NCBI GenBank assembly: GCA_017444325.1
Contig: JAFSWV010000147.1
Location: 1 to 10,700 of the forward strand
Direction: 5' to 3'
DNA length: 10,700 nt
From: a bacterium
Lineage (GTDB): Bacteria > Auribacterota > UBA3054
Below, in pieces: positions 1 to 7,582 of this stretch. The position numbers and the translations under genes were made by a program. Positions within the stretch are counted from its first letter, which is position 1, and each line of letters begins with the position of its first letter. A model generated the notes under the pieces. The model had not been told where the DNA came from and made no database searches. It saw only the letters and a program-made list of their open reading frames with translations.

Positions 1-53
1 ATATCTACAAGCTGGCCTTAAGGTCCGGCTACGAGGACGGAGCCTACAAGTAG
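1..53 (+). CDS. C-terminal end of an unidentified protein (partial)
   Basis: The frame starting at base 3 is open to a TAG stop at 51-53 and reads IYKLALRSGYEDGAYK. Its codons (TAC, AAG, CTG, GCC, GAG, GAC) resemble the usage of the identified genes in the window. A second plus-strand frame is also open here but gives a less protein-like string (LQAGLKVRLRGRSLQVV), so the choice of frame is a judgement. Only 16 residues are visible and I recognise no family. The gene would lie just upstream of, and in the same direction as, the tRNA gene, whose promoter begins two bases after the stop. Confidence 0.45.
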   Translation, partial: IYKLALRSGYEDGAYK

Positions 54-54
54 T

Positions 55-83
55 TTGACTTTAAGAGGGGTATAAGATACAAT
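55..83 (+). promoter_or_regulatory. sigma70-type promoter for tRNA-Arg
   Basis: TTGACT at 55-60 matches five of six bases of the -35 consensus. TACAAT at 78-83 matches five of six of the -10 consensus. The spacer is exactly 17 bases, so transcription should start near 90-91, about 15 bases before the mature tRNA 5' end. The hexamers are what the RpoD encoded at the other end of the window should recognise, since its regions 2.4 and 4.2 look canonical. A GGGGTA/TACCCC dyad (67-72 and 85-90) brackets the -10 box. Confidence 0.75.
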
Positions 84-105
84 TTACCCCAAATCTTTTC
101 TTGAC

Positions 106-182
<77 letters not shown>

Positions 183-185
183 TTT

Positions 186-1184
186 TTATTTTCCGGCTTT
201 TTCTATCCGCAGCCACGCTTCGTCCTTCGTGACTTTCAGTTTGCCGTTTTCTTCCTCTATGAACATGGCCGGCAGACCTCCTTCCCCTCCCACTAATTTT
301 TTCCCCTCTTCAGGAGGCATACAGAAAAGCAGCGTGGACATTCCGTCCGCCTCAATGCCGGTGGGAGCCTCCACAGAAACGCTCAGCAGGCTCGTTTTGG
401 CCGCTTTCCCGGTCTTGGCGTCAACTATATGGGTGAAAGCGTTGGAACCGCTTTTATAGAAGTTTGCGTAGCTTCCCGACGTGGATACCGCGCCGATCTC
501 CAGCGGCAGTACGGTCGTCTCCCCTTCGCTTTCCGGGTCTTTTATCCCGATCTTCCAGATAGGACCGTGCACGGAAGAGAAGACGATCTCGCCTCCGGCG
601 TCCACTAGATAATCCGGAAAACCGTGTTGCATAAGGACCTCGGAGGCTCTGTCGGCGGCGTATCCGGCCGCCAGGGAGTTGAAGTCCACCTGCATTCCGG
701 GTGGCAAATAGACATAGTCGTTCGATAAAATCACTTTGTCGAAGCCCGTATATTTCAGCGCTTCCTGTATTTCTTCCTCAGTCGGCGTTTTCATGCGTCC
801 TTCCGGGCCGAAGCCCCAGAGGCTAATTAGCCTTCCGGCGGTCACGTCAAAGCGGCCCTGCGACATCTTGTAGAGAACTTCGGCTTCCTTCCACATTGGC
901 AGAAAGAGCGGGGAAAGCTTGTGCCAGCCGCCTTTGTTCACTTCGTTGATCTCGGAATCCGGAATGAAGCGGCTGGCCGCGCGCTCCACTTCGTCGATAG
1001 CCGCGAAAGCTTCCTGCAAGGCGGCGCGGCTTCCCCTGACGTTGGGGATGACGATCTTCGTGACGGTCGCCATCTGGAAGCGCTTCTCTTCGATCCACTC
1101 GCTCTTTTTCCTGTTGGCGAAGAAGATCGTTGCGGCGGCCGCAAGCAAAAAGGCCACCGTTATGATAGTGGCCTTTTTCATCAT
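186..1184 (-). CDS. apbE: ApbE-family FAD:protein FMN transferase
   Basis: The product is 332 residues, normal for ApbE. This family transfers FMN from FAD to a Thr or Ser of exported flavoproteins such as Nqr/Rnf subunits, using Mg2+, on the outer face of the inner membrane. Residues 5-23 form a hydrophobic segment after MMKK, read as a signal anchor; no lipobox cysteine is visible. Family landmarks in order are FDVTAGRLISLWGFG (112-126), VDFNSLAAGYAADRA (around 166-180), LVDAGGEI (193-200), STSGSY (234-239), HIVDAKTGK (252-260) and EADGMST (278-284, metal-site region). The start at 1184 is preferred because it gives an ATGA overlap with the preceding peptidase stop and begins at the signal segment. 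ATG at 1181 is an alternative one codon later. An upstream start at 1310 would add 42 uncharacteristic residues inside the peptidase gene. No Shine-Dalgarno sequence is evident, so coupling is likely. No Nqr/Rnf substrate gene is in view. A terminator-like hairpin overlaps its first codons. Confidence 0.9.
   Translation of the reverse strand: MMKKATIITVAFLLAAAATIFFANRKKSEWIEEKRFQMATVTKIVIPNVRGSRAALQEAFAAIDEVERAASRFIPDSEINEVNKGGWHKLSPLFLPMWKEAEVLYKMSQGRFDVTAGRLISLWGFGPEGRMKTPTEEEIQEALKYTGFDKVILSNDYVYLPPGMQVDFNSLAAGYAADRASEVLMQHGFPDYLVDAGGEIVFSSVHGPIWKIGIKDPESEGETTVLPLEIGAVSTSGSYANFYKSGSNAFTHIVDAKTGKAAKTSLLSVSVEAPTGIEADGMSTLLFCMPPEEGKKLVGGEGGLPAMFIEEENGKLKVTKDEAWLRIEKAGK
1147..1178 (-). terminator. 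Intrinsic-terminator-like hairpin over the start of apbE
   Basis: AAAAAGGCCAC (1147-1157) and GTGGCCTTTTT (1168-1178) are perfect 11-base inverted repeats around a 10-base loop. Read on the minus strand this is an A tract, a GC-rich GGCCAC stem, a loop, the GTGGCC return and five T residues, the layout of an intrinsic terminator. It begins a few bases past the peptidase stop (1181-1183) and covers roughly codons 3-13 of apbE (the Lys-Ala-Thr...Val-Ala-Phe part of the signal segment). It could end most transcripts after the peptidase gene unless coupled ribosomes disrupt it. Chance complementarity within coding sequence is the alternative. Confidence 0.45.
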
Positions 1185-2245
1185 ATGATTATGAGATCTT
1201 TGCTGAAGTGGTTCAGGAGCTCGACTCCCTCGTCCGTGATCATAACAAGATCCTCGATCCTCACGCCTCCCAAGCCGGGAACGTAGATGCCGGGCTCGAC
1301 GGAAAAGCACATACCTGGTTCAGCATAGAGTCCGTTGGGAAGGCCTATTGAGGGCTCTTCGTGCACTTCCAATCCTATGCCGTGGCCGAGGCGGTGCGTG
1401 AAGTATTCTCCGTAGCCAGCCTTTTCTATATAGTCGCGCGCGACGGTGTCGATGTCTTTCAGAAGCACGCCGGGCTTGATGAAATCGAGGGCGGCCTGCT
1501 GGGCGCCTTTCACTATCTCGTAAATTTTGCGCATTTCCGGGCTCGGTTCGCCGAGGAAAACCGTTCTCGTCATATCGGAGCAGTAGTCGTTGAGTATGCC
1601 GCCGATGTCGAGGACTAAGCAGTCGCCTTCCTTGGGCATCGTGTCGTCGGGGACGTGGTGCGGCTCCGCGGCATGCGGTCCGTAGCCCGTGATGGGGTCG
1701 AAGGAAAGGGCGCTGCCGCCGCGTTTCAAATACATGGGCAGCAAACTTTCCGCCAGGGCTTTTTCGGAGAGGCGGTTCTTCGCGAGCTCAATGAGTTCGC
1801 CCATCACTTCGTCGTTCTGCAAAGAGGAGGCGCGCATCTTCGCCTGCTCGTCCTTGTCTTTGTACATACGCACTTTCGCTGTGAGCATGCCGCCGTCCGT
1901 AAACTTAAGATCGTTGCGCAGATTCATGAGCCTTAAGAGAATTTTCGCCGGCATAAGCCCGTCCACGCCGCAAAGGCTGTTTTCCGGGAAACAATCGGAT
2001 GCGATCTTCAAAGGATCGTCGCCGTCTTTGTAGCTAATTATTTCCGCGTCTTTGCACTCCGTTACGGAAAAGAGCACGTTGACGAAAAGCTTAGCGCCCT
2101 TTTCATCAACGTAAAGCGCGAAGAATCTTTCGCCGGGCGCGACTTTGACGCCGGTCAAATAAGCTATCGACATCGGCTGCGTGAGAAGCAGAGCGGAAAT
2201 GCCGCTCTTTTTCATTTCAACTCTAAGTTTTTCTATTCTGTTCAT
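1181..2245 (-). CDS. M24-family metallopeptidase (Xaa-Pro aminopeptidase/dipeptidase type)
   Basis: The product is 354 residues, typical of short Xaa-Pro peptidases (PepQ/YpdF/PepP-like), cytosolic enzymes that release residues next to proline from peptides. An N-terminal creatinase-like domain (about 1-125, starting RIEKLRVEMKKSGISALLL) precedes the pita-bread catalytic domain. The five dinuclear-metal ligands are present: D213 (VLDIGG), D224 (SDMTRT), H288 (HGIGLEVHE), E317 (SVEPGIY) and E331 (RIEDLV). H196 in the AEPHH segment fits the substrate-site histidine. Aminopeptidase and dipeptidase activity cannot be separated from sequence alone. The start is supported by TAAGGA five bases upstream. 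That site contains the glnS stop, eight bases before the ATG. The stop overlaps the apbE start by four bases. Confidence 0.92.
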   Translation of the reverse strand: MNRIEKLRVEMKKSGISALLLTQPMSIAYLTGVKVAPGERFFALYVDEKGAKLFVNVLFSVTECKDAEIISYKDGDDPLKIASDCFPENSLCGVDGLMPAKILLRLMNLRNDLKFTDGGMLTAKVRMYKDKDEQAKMRASSLQNDEVMGELIELAKNRLSEKALAESLLPMYLKRGGSALSFDPITGYGPHAAEPHHVPDDTMPKEGDCLVLDIGGILNDYCSDMTRTVFLGEPSPEMRKIYEIVKGAQQAALDFIKPGVLLKDIDTVARDYIEKAGYGEYFTHRLGHGIGLEVHEEPSIGLPNGLYAEPGMCFSVEPGIYVPGLGGVRIEDLVMITDEGVELLNHFSKDLIII

Positions 2246-2256
2246 AAGTTTCCTTA
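2246..2256 (-). promoter_or_regulatory. Shine-Dalgarno site of the M24 peptidase, embedded in the glnS stop
   Basis: On the minus strand TAAGGA (2256-2251) lies five bases before the ATG at 2245. Its first three bases are the glnS stop codon, so terminating glnS ribosomes sit on the next gene's initiation site. This fixes the peptidase start. Confidence 0.7.
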
Positions 2257-3951
2257 CTGCTTTTTAGAGATCTTGCCCCAGCTGTCTTTCAATGTGGCGG
2301 TGCGGTTGTAAACGGGCGCTTCTTTGGTAGAGGTCCTATCCGGCGTGAAGTAGCCTATCCTTTCGAACTGCACGGGAGTAAGAGGCTTTATGTCCGCGGC
2401 GGCCGGTTCGGCAAGAGCGTTCTCATTGACGGTCAGGGAATCGGGGGCGACGTTTATCGTGAAGTCCTTACCTTCCGGAACATTCTCGGGATCGGGCACG
2501 GAGAAAAGCGCGGAGAAATTGTTGAGCGTTACTTTGACCGCGGTCTTGGCCGCCACCCCGTGGATGGTGCCTTTCACCTTGCGGCCGTCGGGCGATTCGC
2601 CGCCCCTGGTCGCGGGATCGTAAGTGCAGCGGAGCTCCGTTATGTTTCCGTTTTCGTCCTTTATTACTTCCTGGCAGGTGATGAAGTAAGCGTATCTCAA
2701 TCTCACTTCGCGGCCAGGGGCAAGGCGGAAGAACTTGTTGGGAGGATCTTCCATGAAGTCGTCCCTTTCGATGTAGAGTTCCCTGCCGAAAGGCACTTCC
2801 CTTGTACCGGCCGATTCGTCTTCCGGATTGTTGATGGCCGTCAAAGTTTCCGTCTGTCCTTCCGGATAGTTGGTAAGCACGACTTTCAAAGGATCAGTCA
2901 CGGCCATCAGGCGCTGCGCCGTGCGGTTCAGTTCATCCCTGACGCAGTGCTCAAGCAAAGCGAAATCAACGACGCTGTCAACTTTGGCGATGCCCACTCG
3001 CTTGATGAATTCCCTGATGGCCGCGGGCGGGTACCCTCTTCTCCGCATGCCGGAAAGAGTCGGCATCCTGGGGTCGTCCCAGCCTGTGACGTAACCTTCG
3101 TCCACGAGCGTTCTCAATTTCCTTTTGCTCATGACAGTACCAGTCAGGTTCAGTCTGGCGAACTCGGTCTGTTCGGGATGATGGATGTTGTCAAGTTGAT
3201 CGAGGAACCAGTTGTACAAAGGCCTGTGATTCTCGAATTCCAGCGAGCAAAGGGAATTGGTGATGCCTTCTATGGAGTCTTCGAGGCCGTGAGCCCAGTC
3301 GTACATCGGGTAGATGCACCACTTGCTGCCCTGGCGGTGATGGTCTTTTCTCACGATGCGGTACATGACGGGATCGCGGAAGTTGATGTTCTGGGACTTC
3401 ATGTCTATCTTGGCGCGCAAAACTTTCGAGCCGTCAGGGAATTCGCCGGCGCGCATTCTCTGGAAGAGGTCCAGGTTCTCCTCCACGCTGCGGTTGCGAT
3501 ACGGGCTCTCAACGCCCGGCTCCGTCAGCGTTCCGCGCATCTGCCTTATCTCTTCAGGCGTGGAGTCGTCAACGTAGGCTTTGCCTTTCCTGATCATCTC
3601 CAGCGCCCATTCGTACATCTTTTCGAAATAGTCGGAAGCGAAGTAAAGATGCTCCCCCCAGTCGAAGCCGAGCCAGTGGATGTCTTCCTTTATGGCCTCG
3701 ACGTATTCGTCGTCCTCTTTGGAAGGATTGGTGTCGTCGAAGCGCAGATGGCATTCCGCGTCAGGGTATTCCTGGGCCAGGCCGAAATCGAGGCACAACG
3801 CTTTGGCGTGTCCGATGTGCAGGTATCCGTTCGGTTCCGGGGGAAACCTGGTCACCACGCGTTTGAATTTACCCTGCGCCAGATCGTCGTTGATCTTCTG
3901 GCGGATGAAGTCGAGGCGTCGCTCTTCCTTTTCCAAAATTTCTTCGCTCAT
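2254..3951 (-). CDS. glnS: Glutaminyl-tRNA synthetase
   Basis: This class Ib aminoacyl-tRNA synthetase charges tRNA-Gln directly with glutamine. The 565 residues match the usual bacterial length (about 550). The class I signatures are clear: FPPEPNGYLHIGHAKA with HIGH at 45-48, and VMSKRKL with MSKRK at 274-278. GlnRS-specific stretches include LRFDDTNPSKED (69-80), YPMYDWAHGLEDSIEGITNSLCSLEFE (around 214-240) and GWDDPRMPTLSGMRRRG, followed by the C-terminal anticodon-binding beta-barrels (from about residue 345). These separate it from GltX. GlnRS is patchy in bacteria, so its presence suggests that direct glutaminylation is used, whether or not GatCAB is also present. The ATG overlaps the preceding phosphatase stop (ATGA). 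No Shine-Dalgarno sequence is visible upstream, which points to translational coupling. Confidence 0.98.
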   Translation of the reverse strand: MSEEILEKEERRLDFIRQKINDDLAQGKFKRVVTRFPPEPNGYLHIGHAKALCLDFGLAQEYPDAECHLRFDDTNPSKEDDEYVEAIKEDIHWLGFDWGEHLYFASDYFEKMYEWALEMIRKGKAYVDDSTPEEIRQMRGTLTEPGVESPYRNRSVEENLDLFQRMRAGEFPDGSKVLRAKIDMKSQNINFRDPVMYRIVRKDHHRQGSKWCIYPMYDWAHGLEDSIEGITNSLCSLEFENHRPLYNWFLDQLDNIHHPEQTEFARLNLTGTVMSKRKLRTLVDEGYVTGWDDPRMPTLSGMRRRGYPPAAIREFIKRVGIAKVDSVVDFALLEHCVRDELNRTAQRLMAVTDPLKVVLTNYPEGQTETLTAINNPEDESAGTREVPFGRELYIERDDFMEDPPNKFFRLAPGREVRLRYAYFITCQEVIKDENGNITELRCTYDPATRGGESPDGRKVKGTIHGVAAKTAVKVTLNNFSALFSVPDPENVPEGKDFTINVAPDSLTVNENALAEPAAADIKPLTPVQFERIGYFTPDRTSTKEAPVYNRTATLKDSWGKISKKQ

Positions 3952-4598
3952 TTTAGTAAACCGTTAAGATATTTATTGAATTCGGAGACTTCCTGAAAGA
4001 CTGCCTCCGGTTTTTCTCTTTCTATTCCTTCCCTGTCAACGATGCAGTTCCAGGTCACCGCGACGGAATGCACGCCGGCCGCTTTCGCCTGCGCAACGTC
4101 GCTCGCGGCGTCGCCCACATAATAGACGTCTTCGGGAGCAAGGGAGAATTTATTTAAAAAGATCTCGATGCTTTCCACCTTGTTGAGGCATTTGTCGGAC
4201 CCTGTCCTGACGAAATCGAAAGCGTCCGTCAAGCCCGTCATCTCAAGCGAGATGGCGCAACTGGTCTCCCCTTTGCCGGTGATGAGCCCGACTATCACGC
4301 CCTTTTTTCGCATGTCGGCGATAAGCTCTTTTAAGCCCGGGAAGGGCGCGCGCACTTTTTCATGGAGCTTCCTGTAATTGGCGTTGTAATCCTCCAGGGC
4401 TTCCGCCCAGATCTCCGGGCGGTCAGCCATCTTCAATTCCAGGATGCCCTTTTCGTTCATGCCGAAATGATCCATGATCTCTTCCGTCGTTAGCTCTTTG
4501 CCGGTGTAGCGCTGGATCGTCATGCGGAAAGCTCCGACGCAGACCGGCAAGGAATCGCAGAGCGTCCCGTCCCAGTCGAACAGAAGGCCTTTCAGCAT
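3948..4598 (-). CDS. HAD-superfamily phosphatase, phosphoglycolate phosphatase-like
   Basis: The product is 216 residues, typical of Gph/PGP-type HAD hydrolases with a helical cap. Motif I is LLFDWDGTLCDS with nucleophile D8 and acid/base D10. The cap follows at about 15-85. Motif II is the Thr of LITGKG (T107). K140 (in CLNKVES) is the best motif III candidate. Motif IV is YVGDAASD (D163, D167). The substrate cannot be read from sequence; phosphoglycolate, a nucleotide monophosphate or PPi are possible. The start at 4598 places motif I at the N-terminus as usual. A start at 4745 would add 49 residues coded inside trpS with no HAD content. The ATG overlaps the trpS stop by seven bases, with AAGGA directly against it. 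The stop overlaps glnS by four. Confidence 0.88.
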   Translation of the reverse strand: MLKGLLFDWDGTLCDSLPVCVGAFRMTIQRYTGKELTTEEIMDHFGMNEKGILELKMADRPEIWAEALEDYNANYRKLHEKVRAPFPGLKELIADMRKKGVIVGLITGKGETSCAISLEMTGLTDAFDFVRTGSDKCLNKVESIEIFLNKFSLAPEDVYYVGDAASDVAQAKAAGVHSVAVTWNCIVDREGIEREKPEAVFQEVSEFNKYLNGLLK

Positions 4599-5668
4599 TC
4601 CTTCACCGCCAGAAGCCCGTCGGGCGAAAAATAGTCGATCTTCATGGAACGCTTGACTTCGGACAGCGTCTGGTTGGCGACGGCGGCCGCTTTTTCGCTG
4701 CCCTCTTTCAGGATCTCGCAGACTTCCGGAATACGCGCTTCCCAATAAGCCCTGCGCTCCCTGATGGGCTTGAGTTCGGCCTGCAGGACGTTATTGAGGA
4801 ACTTCTTGACCTTGACGTCGCCCAGGCCGCCTCTGCGGTAGTGGTCTTTCATCTCGTCCAGGTTCTTGTATTCCAGTCCGTACTTTTCAAAGTCTTCGTC
4901 TTTTGCGAAAGCGTCGAGGTATGTGAAGACCGGGTTCCCTTCCACCTGGCCGGGATCTTCCACTCTCAGGTGATTCTGATCGGTGTACATGGTCTTCACT
5001 TTCTGCCAGACTTCCTCTTCCGTGTCGGAAAGGTAGATGCAGTTGCCGAGCGATTTGCTCATTTTCGCCTTTCCGTCGGTTCCGGGGAGCCTTAAGCAGG
5101 CGGCGTTGCTGGGCAAAAGTATTTCAGGCAAAACGAGCGTCTCGCCGTAGATGGCGTTGAATTTCTCGACGATGTCCCTCGTCTGCTCCAGCATGGGCTT
5201 CTGGTCTTCGCCGGTCGGGACCGTCGTGGCCTTGAAGGCCGTGATGTCGGCGGCCTGGCTCACCGGGTAAGTCAGAAAGCCTATGGGGATGCTGTCCTCG
5301 AAACCGCGCATTTTTATTTCCGCTTTCAAAGTGGGATTGCGCTTCAGCCAGGCCTCGCTGAAAAGGTCCATGTAATAGAAGCTCAGTTCGCAAAGCGCCG
5401 AGACCTGGGACTGGATGAAGATGTTGGAGATCTTGGGATCTATTCCGCAGGAGAGATAGTCCAATGCTACGTTCAGGACGTTCTCCCTGACTTTCTCGGG
5501 ATGCTCGGCGTTGTCGGTCAAAGCCTGAGCGTCCGCGATCATGATGTATATCTCGTCGTAAAGGCCGGAATTCTGCAGCTCCACGCGGCGGCGGAGACTG
5601 CCGACGTAATGGCCGATGTGCAGTCTGCCCGTCGGTCTGTCGCCTGTCAAGATGATTTTTTTCGTCAT
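4592..5668 (-). CDS. trpS: Tryptophanyl-tRNA synthetase
   Basis: This class Ic synthetase attaches tryptophan to tRNA-Trp in the cytosol. The N-terminus IILTGDRPTGRLHIGHYVGSL carries HIGH at 17-20. GKAKMSKSLGN carries KMSKS at 202-206. YPVSQAADI places D141 where TrpRS reads the indole nitrogen. At 358 residues it is slightly longer than the classic 325-335 residue bacterial form. It resembles the long type whose N-terminus begins MxKKIILTGDRPTG, known from Firmicutes, spirochaetes and others (established knowledge, from memory). The start is supported by AAGGA five bases upstream (5678-5674). The ATG overlaps the cysNC stop (ATGA), and the 3' end overlaps the next gene. Confidence 0.97.
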   Translation of the reverse strand: MTKKIILTGDRPTGRLHIGHYVGSLRRRVELQNSGLYDEIYIMIADAQALTDNAEHPEKVRENVLNVALDYLSCGIDPKISNIFIQSQVSALCELSFYYMDLFSEAWLKRNPTLKAEIKMRGFEDSIPIGFLTYPVSQAADITAFKATTVPTGEDQKPMLEQTRDIVEKFNAIYGETLVLPEILLPSNAACLRLPGTDGKAKMSKSLGNCIYLSDTEEEVWQKVKTMYTDQNHLRVEDPGQVEGNPVFTYLDAFAKDEDFEKYGLEYKNLDEMKDHYRRGGLGDVKVKKFLNNVLQAELKPIRERRAYWEARIPEVCEILKEGSEKAAAVANQTLSEVKRSMKIDYFSPDGLLAVKEC

Positions 5669-7581
5669 AGTTTTCCTTCTTTGCGCAATTTCTCAAAGAT
5701 CCTGAAAGCGCAGGATTCTTTGCCTTCGTTTTCGGGATCGAATGTTTCCCAGGGGTCGCTCGGGGCTTCGTAGGGCGCGTTGACGCCGGCCAGGCCTTTC
5801 ACGCTGCCTTCTTCGGCGCCTTTGTAGAGCCCCTTGTCGTCGTGCTTGGCGCAGTATTCCAGACTGGCCTTGACGAAGACCTCCTTGAAGCGCTCTTTGC
5901 CGATGATCTCGGCCGCTTGCGCCCTGGCCTTCTTAAAGGGAGAAACGAAAGCGCAGATGGCTGTGACGCCGGCTTCGTTCAGAAGTTTGGCGGCTTCCGC
6001 CACTCTTCTTATGTGCTCGGCCTTGTCGCAGGCCGTGAAATCCAGGTCCTTGCAGAGGCCAAGTCTCATGTCTTCGCCGTCAAGAACGTACGCCAGGCCG
6101 CCTTTTTCAAAGATCTCTTTTTCCAGCGCGTAAGCGAGGTCGGATTTTCCGGAAGCGACCAAGCCCGTGATCCATATGGTCTGCGGCTTCTGGCCAAGAC
6201 GTTCGCAGCGTTCCGCCGTTCCCACGGCGTCCGGATGGCGCTTAAGCCTTTCGTCGCTGACCTTCTGGTCATTGAGGCCGGGCGCATCTTCCGCACTGTC
6301 GCGTCTTATGATCATGCCGGCGCCGACTGTGTTGTTCGTGATGGCGTCGATAAGGATGAAGGAGCCTGTCGCCCTGTTCTGGTCGAAGGGGTCGAACATC
6401 AGTTTACGGTTGGAAACGATGGAGACGCGGCCGATCTCGTTGAGTTCTAGGTGATCGGCTTTCTCCCTGTGCAGCGTGTTGACGTCGATCCTGTAGCGAA
6501 TGTTGTCGATCCTGCAGCGGGACGTCATGGTCGTCTGCTTGATGAAATAGCTGCCGTTGGGGTCCATCGGCTGCTCGCTCATCCAGATCAAAGTCGCCTC
6601 GATATGGCGGTCGATCTGAGGAAGATTGTTGGGCCTGACCAGCATGTCGCCTCGGCTGATGTCGATCTCGTCTTCCAATGTCACGGTCACCGACTGCCCG
6701 GGAATGGCGTGGTCAAGATCACCGTCCATAGTAACGATAGCCTTGACGTGGCTTCTCTTGCCGCTCGGCAGCGCCATGACTTCGTCGCCGACTTTAATGA
6801 CGCCGGAAGCGACCTGCCCGCAGAAGCCGCGGAAATTGAGATTGGGCCTGAGAACATACTGCACGGGATACCTGAGGTCCACCATGTTGCTGTCGCTGCC
6901 GATATAGACGTTCTCCAGAAGTTCCAGAAGGCTTTCTCCTTCGTACCAGGTCATGTGCTCTTTATCCCTAGCGGCCACGTTGTCGCCGACGAGAGCGCTG
7001 ATGGGCACGAACCTGAGGTCCTTGATGTTCAGTTTCCTGGCGAAGGCGCTGAAGTCTTTTTTGATCTTCGCAAAAACTTCCTCGGAATAATCCACCAGGT
7101 CCATTTTATTGACCGCCACTATTATGTGGGGTATTCCCATGAGGGAGGAGATGAAAAGGTGGCGTTTTGACTGCGTGAGGACGCCTAAGCGGGCGTCTAT
7201 GAGTATGACTGCCAACTGCGCCGTGCTGGCGCCCGTCGCCATGTTGCGGGTGTACTGCTCGTGGCCCGGCGTGTCCGCCACGATAAACTTGCGCTTGGGC
7301 GTCGAGAAATAGCGGTAGGCCACGTCGATGGTGATGCCCTGCTCTCTCTCCGCCTTCAGGCCGTCCGTGAAGAGCGCGTAGTCTATTTCGCCTTTGGCCA
7401 TTTGCTTGCTGGCGTTCCTGATGGAGGCCAGCTGGTCTTCGTAAACGCCCTTGGCGTCGTGCAGAAGGTGCCCTAGCATCGTGGACTTTCCGTCGTCCAC
7501 GCTGCCGGCGCTACTAAAGCGCAACAGTTCCTTCTGCTCGTTTTCCTTGAGGAACGCTTCTATCGTTTTGCCTTTTTTCAT
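5665..7581 (-). CDS. cysNC: Bifunctional sulfate adenylyltransferase subunit 1 / APS kinase (CysN-CysC fusion)
   Basis: The 638 residues are a NodQ-type fusion. The N-terminal GTPase (CysN, about 1-425) drives formation of APS from sulfate and ATP with CysD. The C-terminal kinase (CysC, about 465-638) phosphorylates APS to PAPS. GTPase motifs are GSVDDGKST (26-34), the switch region REQGITIDVAYRYF (79-92), DTPGH (103-107) and NKMD (158-161), followed by EF-Tu-like barrels. The kinase has P-loop GLVASGKS (473-480), DGEDMRLGL (501-509), KAEHIRRVAEAAKL (520-533), FVSPF with S547 at the phosphoserine position, and GLYKGAEEGSVKGLAGVNAPYEAP (584-607). Position 481, after the P-loop Ser, is Asp where Thr is usual. 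The start is one base after the cysD stop, with GGGAAGGA about ten bases upstream. No PAPS reductase (cysH) or sulfotransferase is in view, so assimilation and sulfation cannot be told apart. Confidence 0.96.
   Translation of the reverse strand: MKKGKTIEAFLKENEQKELLRFSSAGSVDDGKSTMLGHLLHDAKGVYEDQLASIRNASKQMAKGEIDYALFTDGLKAEREQGITIDVAYRYFSTPKRKFIVADTPGHEQYTRNMATGASTAQLAVILIDARLGVLTQSKRHLFISSLMGIPHIIVAVNKMDLVDYSEEVFAKIKKDFSAFARKLNIKDLRFVPISALVGDNVAARDKEHMTWYEGESLLELLENVYIGSDSNMVDLRYPVQYVLRPNLNFRGFCGQVASGVIKVGDEVMALPSGKRSHVKAIVTMDGDLDHAIPGQSVTVTLEDEIDISRGDMLVRPNNLPQIDRHIEATLIWMSEQPMDPNGSYFIKQTTMTSRCRIDNIRYRIDVNTLHREKADHLELNEIGRVSIVSNRKLMFDPFDQNRATGSFILIDAITNNTVGAGMIIRRDSAEDAPGLNDQKVSDERLKRHPDAVGTAERCERLGQKPQTIWITGLVASGKSDLAYALEKEIFEKGGLAYVLDGEDMRLGLCKDLDFTACDKAEHIRRVAEAAKLLNEAGVTAICAFVSPFKKARAQAAEIIGKERFKEVFVKASLEYCAKHDDKGLYKGAEEGSVKGLAGVNAPYEAPSDPWETFDPENEGKESCAFRIFEKLRKEGKL
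5669..5678 (-). promoter_or_regulatory. Shine-Dalgarno site of trpS inside the cysNC 3' end
   Basis: AAGGA at 5678-5674 on the minus strand, then a five-base spacer to the ATG at 5668. The site lies within the last codons of cysNC, whose stop overlaps this ATG, so trpS has both coupling and its own ribosome site. Confidence 0.65.
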
Positions 7582-7582
7582 C

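Noticed and set aside
627..687. ApbE has Ala in LAAGYA where many homologues have Lys (AKGY), suggesting loss of activity.
   Set aside because: This position varies in active members as I recall (for example Glu or Gln in some), and the other motifs including the metal-site segment are intact, so it is not evidence of a dead enzyme.
1185..1310. Extended start for the ApbE-like gene at 1310.
   Set aside because: It adds 42 Arg-rich residues coded wholly inside the M24 peptidase gene and pushes the signal segment away from the N-terminus. The start at 1184 gives the ATGA overlap typical of this cluster.
2560..3996. Long plus-strand open frame (478 codons) opposite glnS.
   Set aside because: glnS is unmistakable on the minus strand. 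Its codon bias at third positions leaves few stops on the opposite strand, and the antisense product resembles no family I know. Similar antisense frames opposite cysNC (6451-7170), cysD/cysNC (7451-8116) and rpoD (8979-9614) are rejected for the same reason.
4034..4039. TTGACA-like hexamers on the minus strand inside genes (for example here, and in glnS and cysD) as internal promoters.
   Set aside because: At 16-18 bases downstream no TATAAT-like hexamer was found in the cases I checked, so they are treated as chance matches.
4599..4745. Extended start for the HAD phosphatase at 4745.
   Set aside because: The extra 49 residues lie inside trpS and look like an off-frame translation. HAD motif I normally starts within the first ten residues, as it does from 4598.
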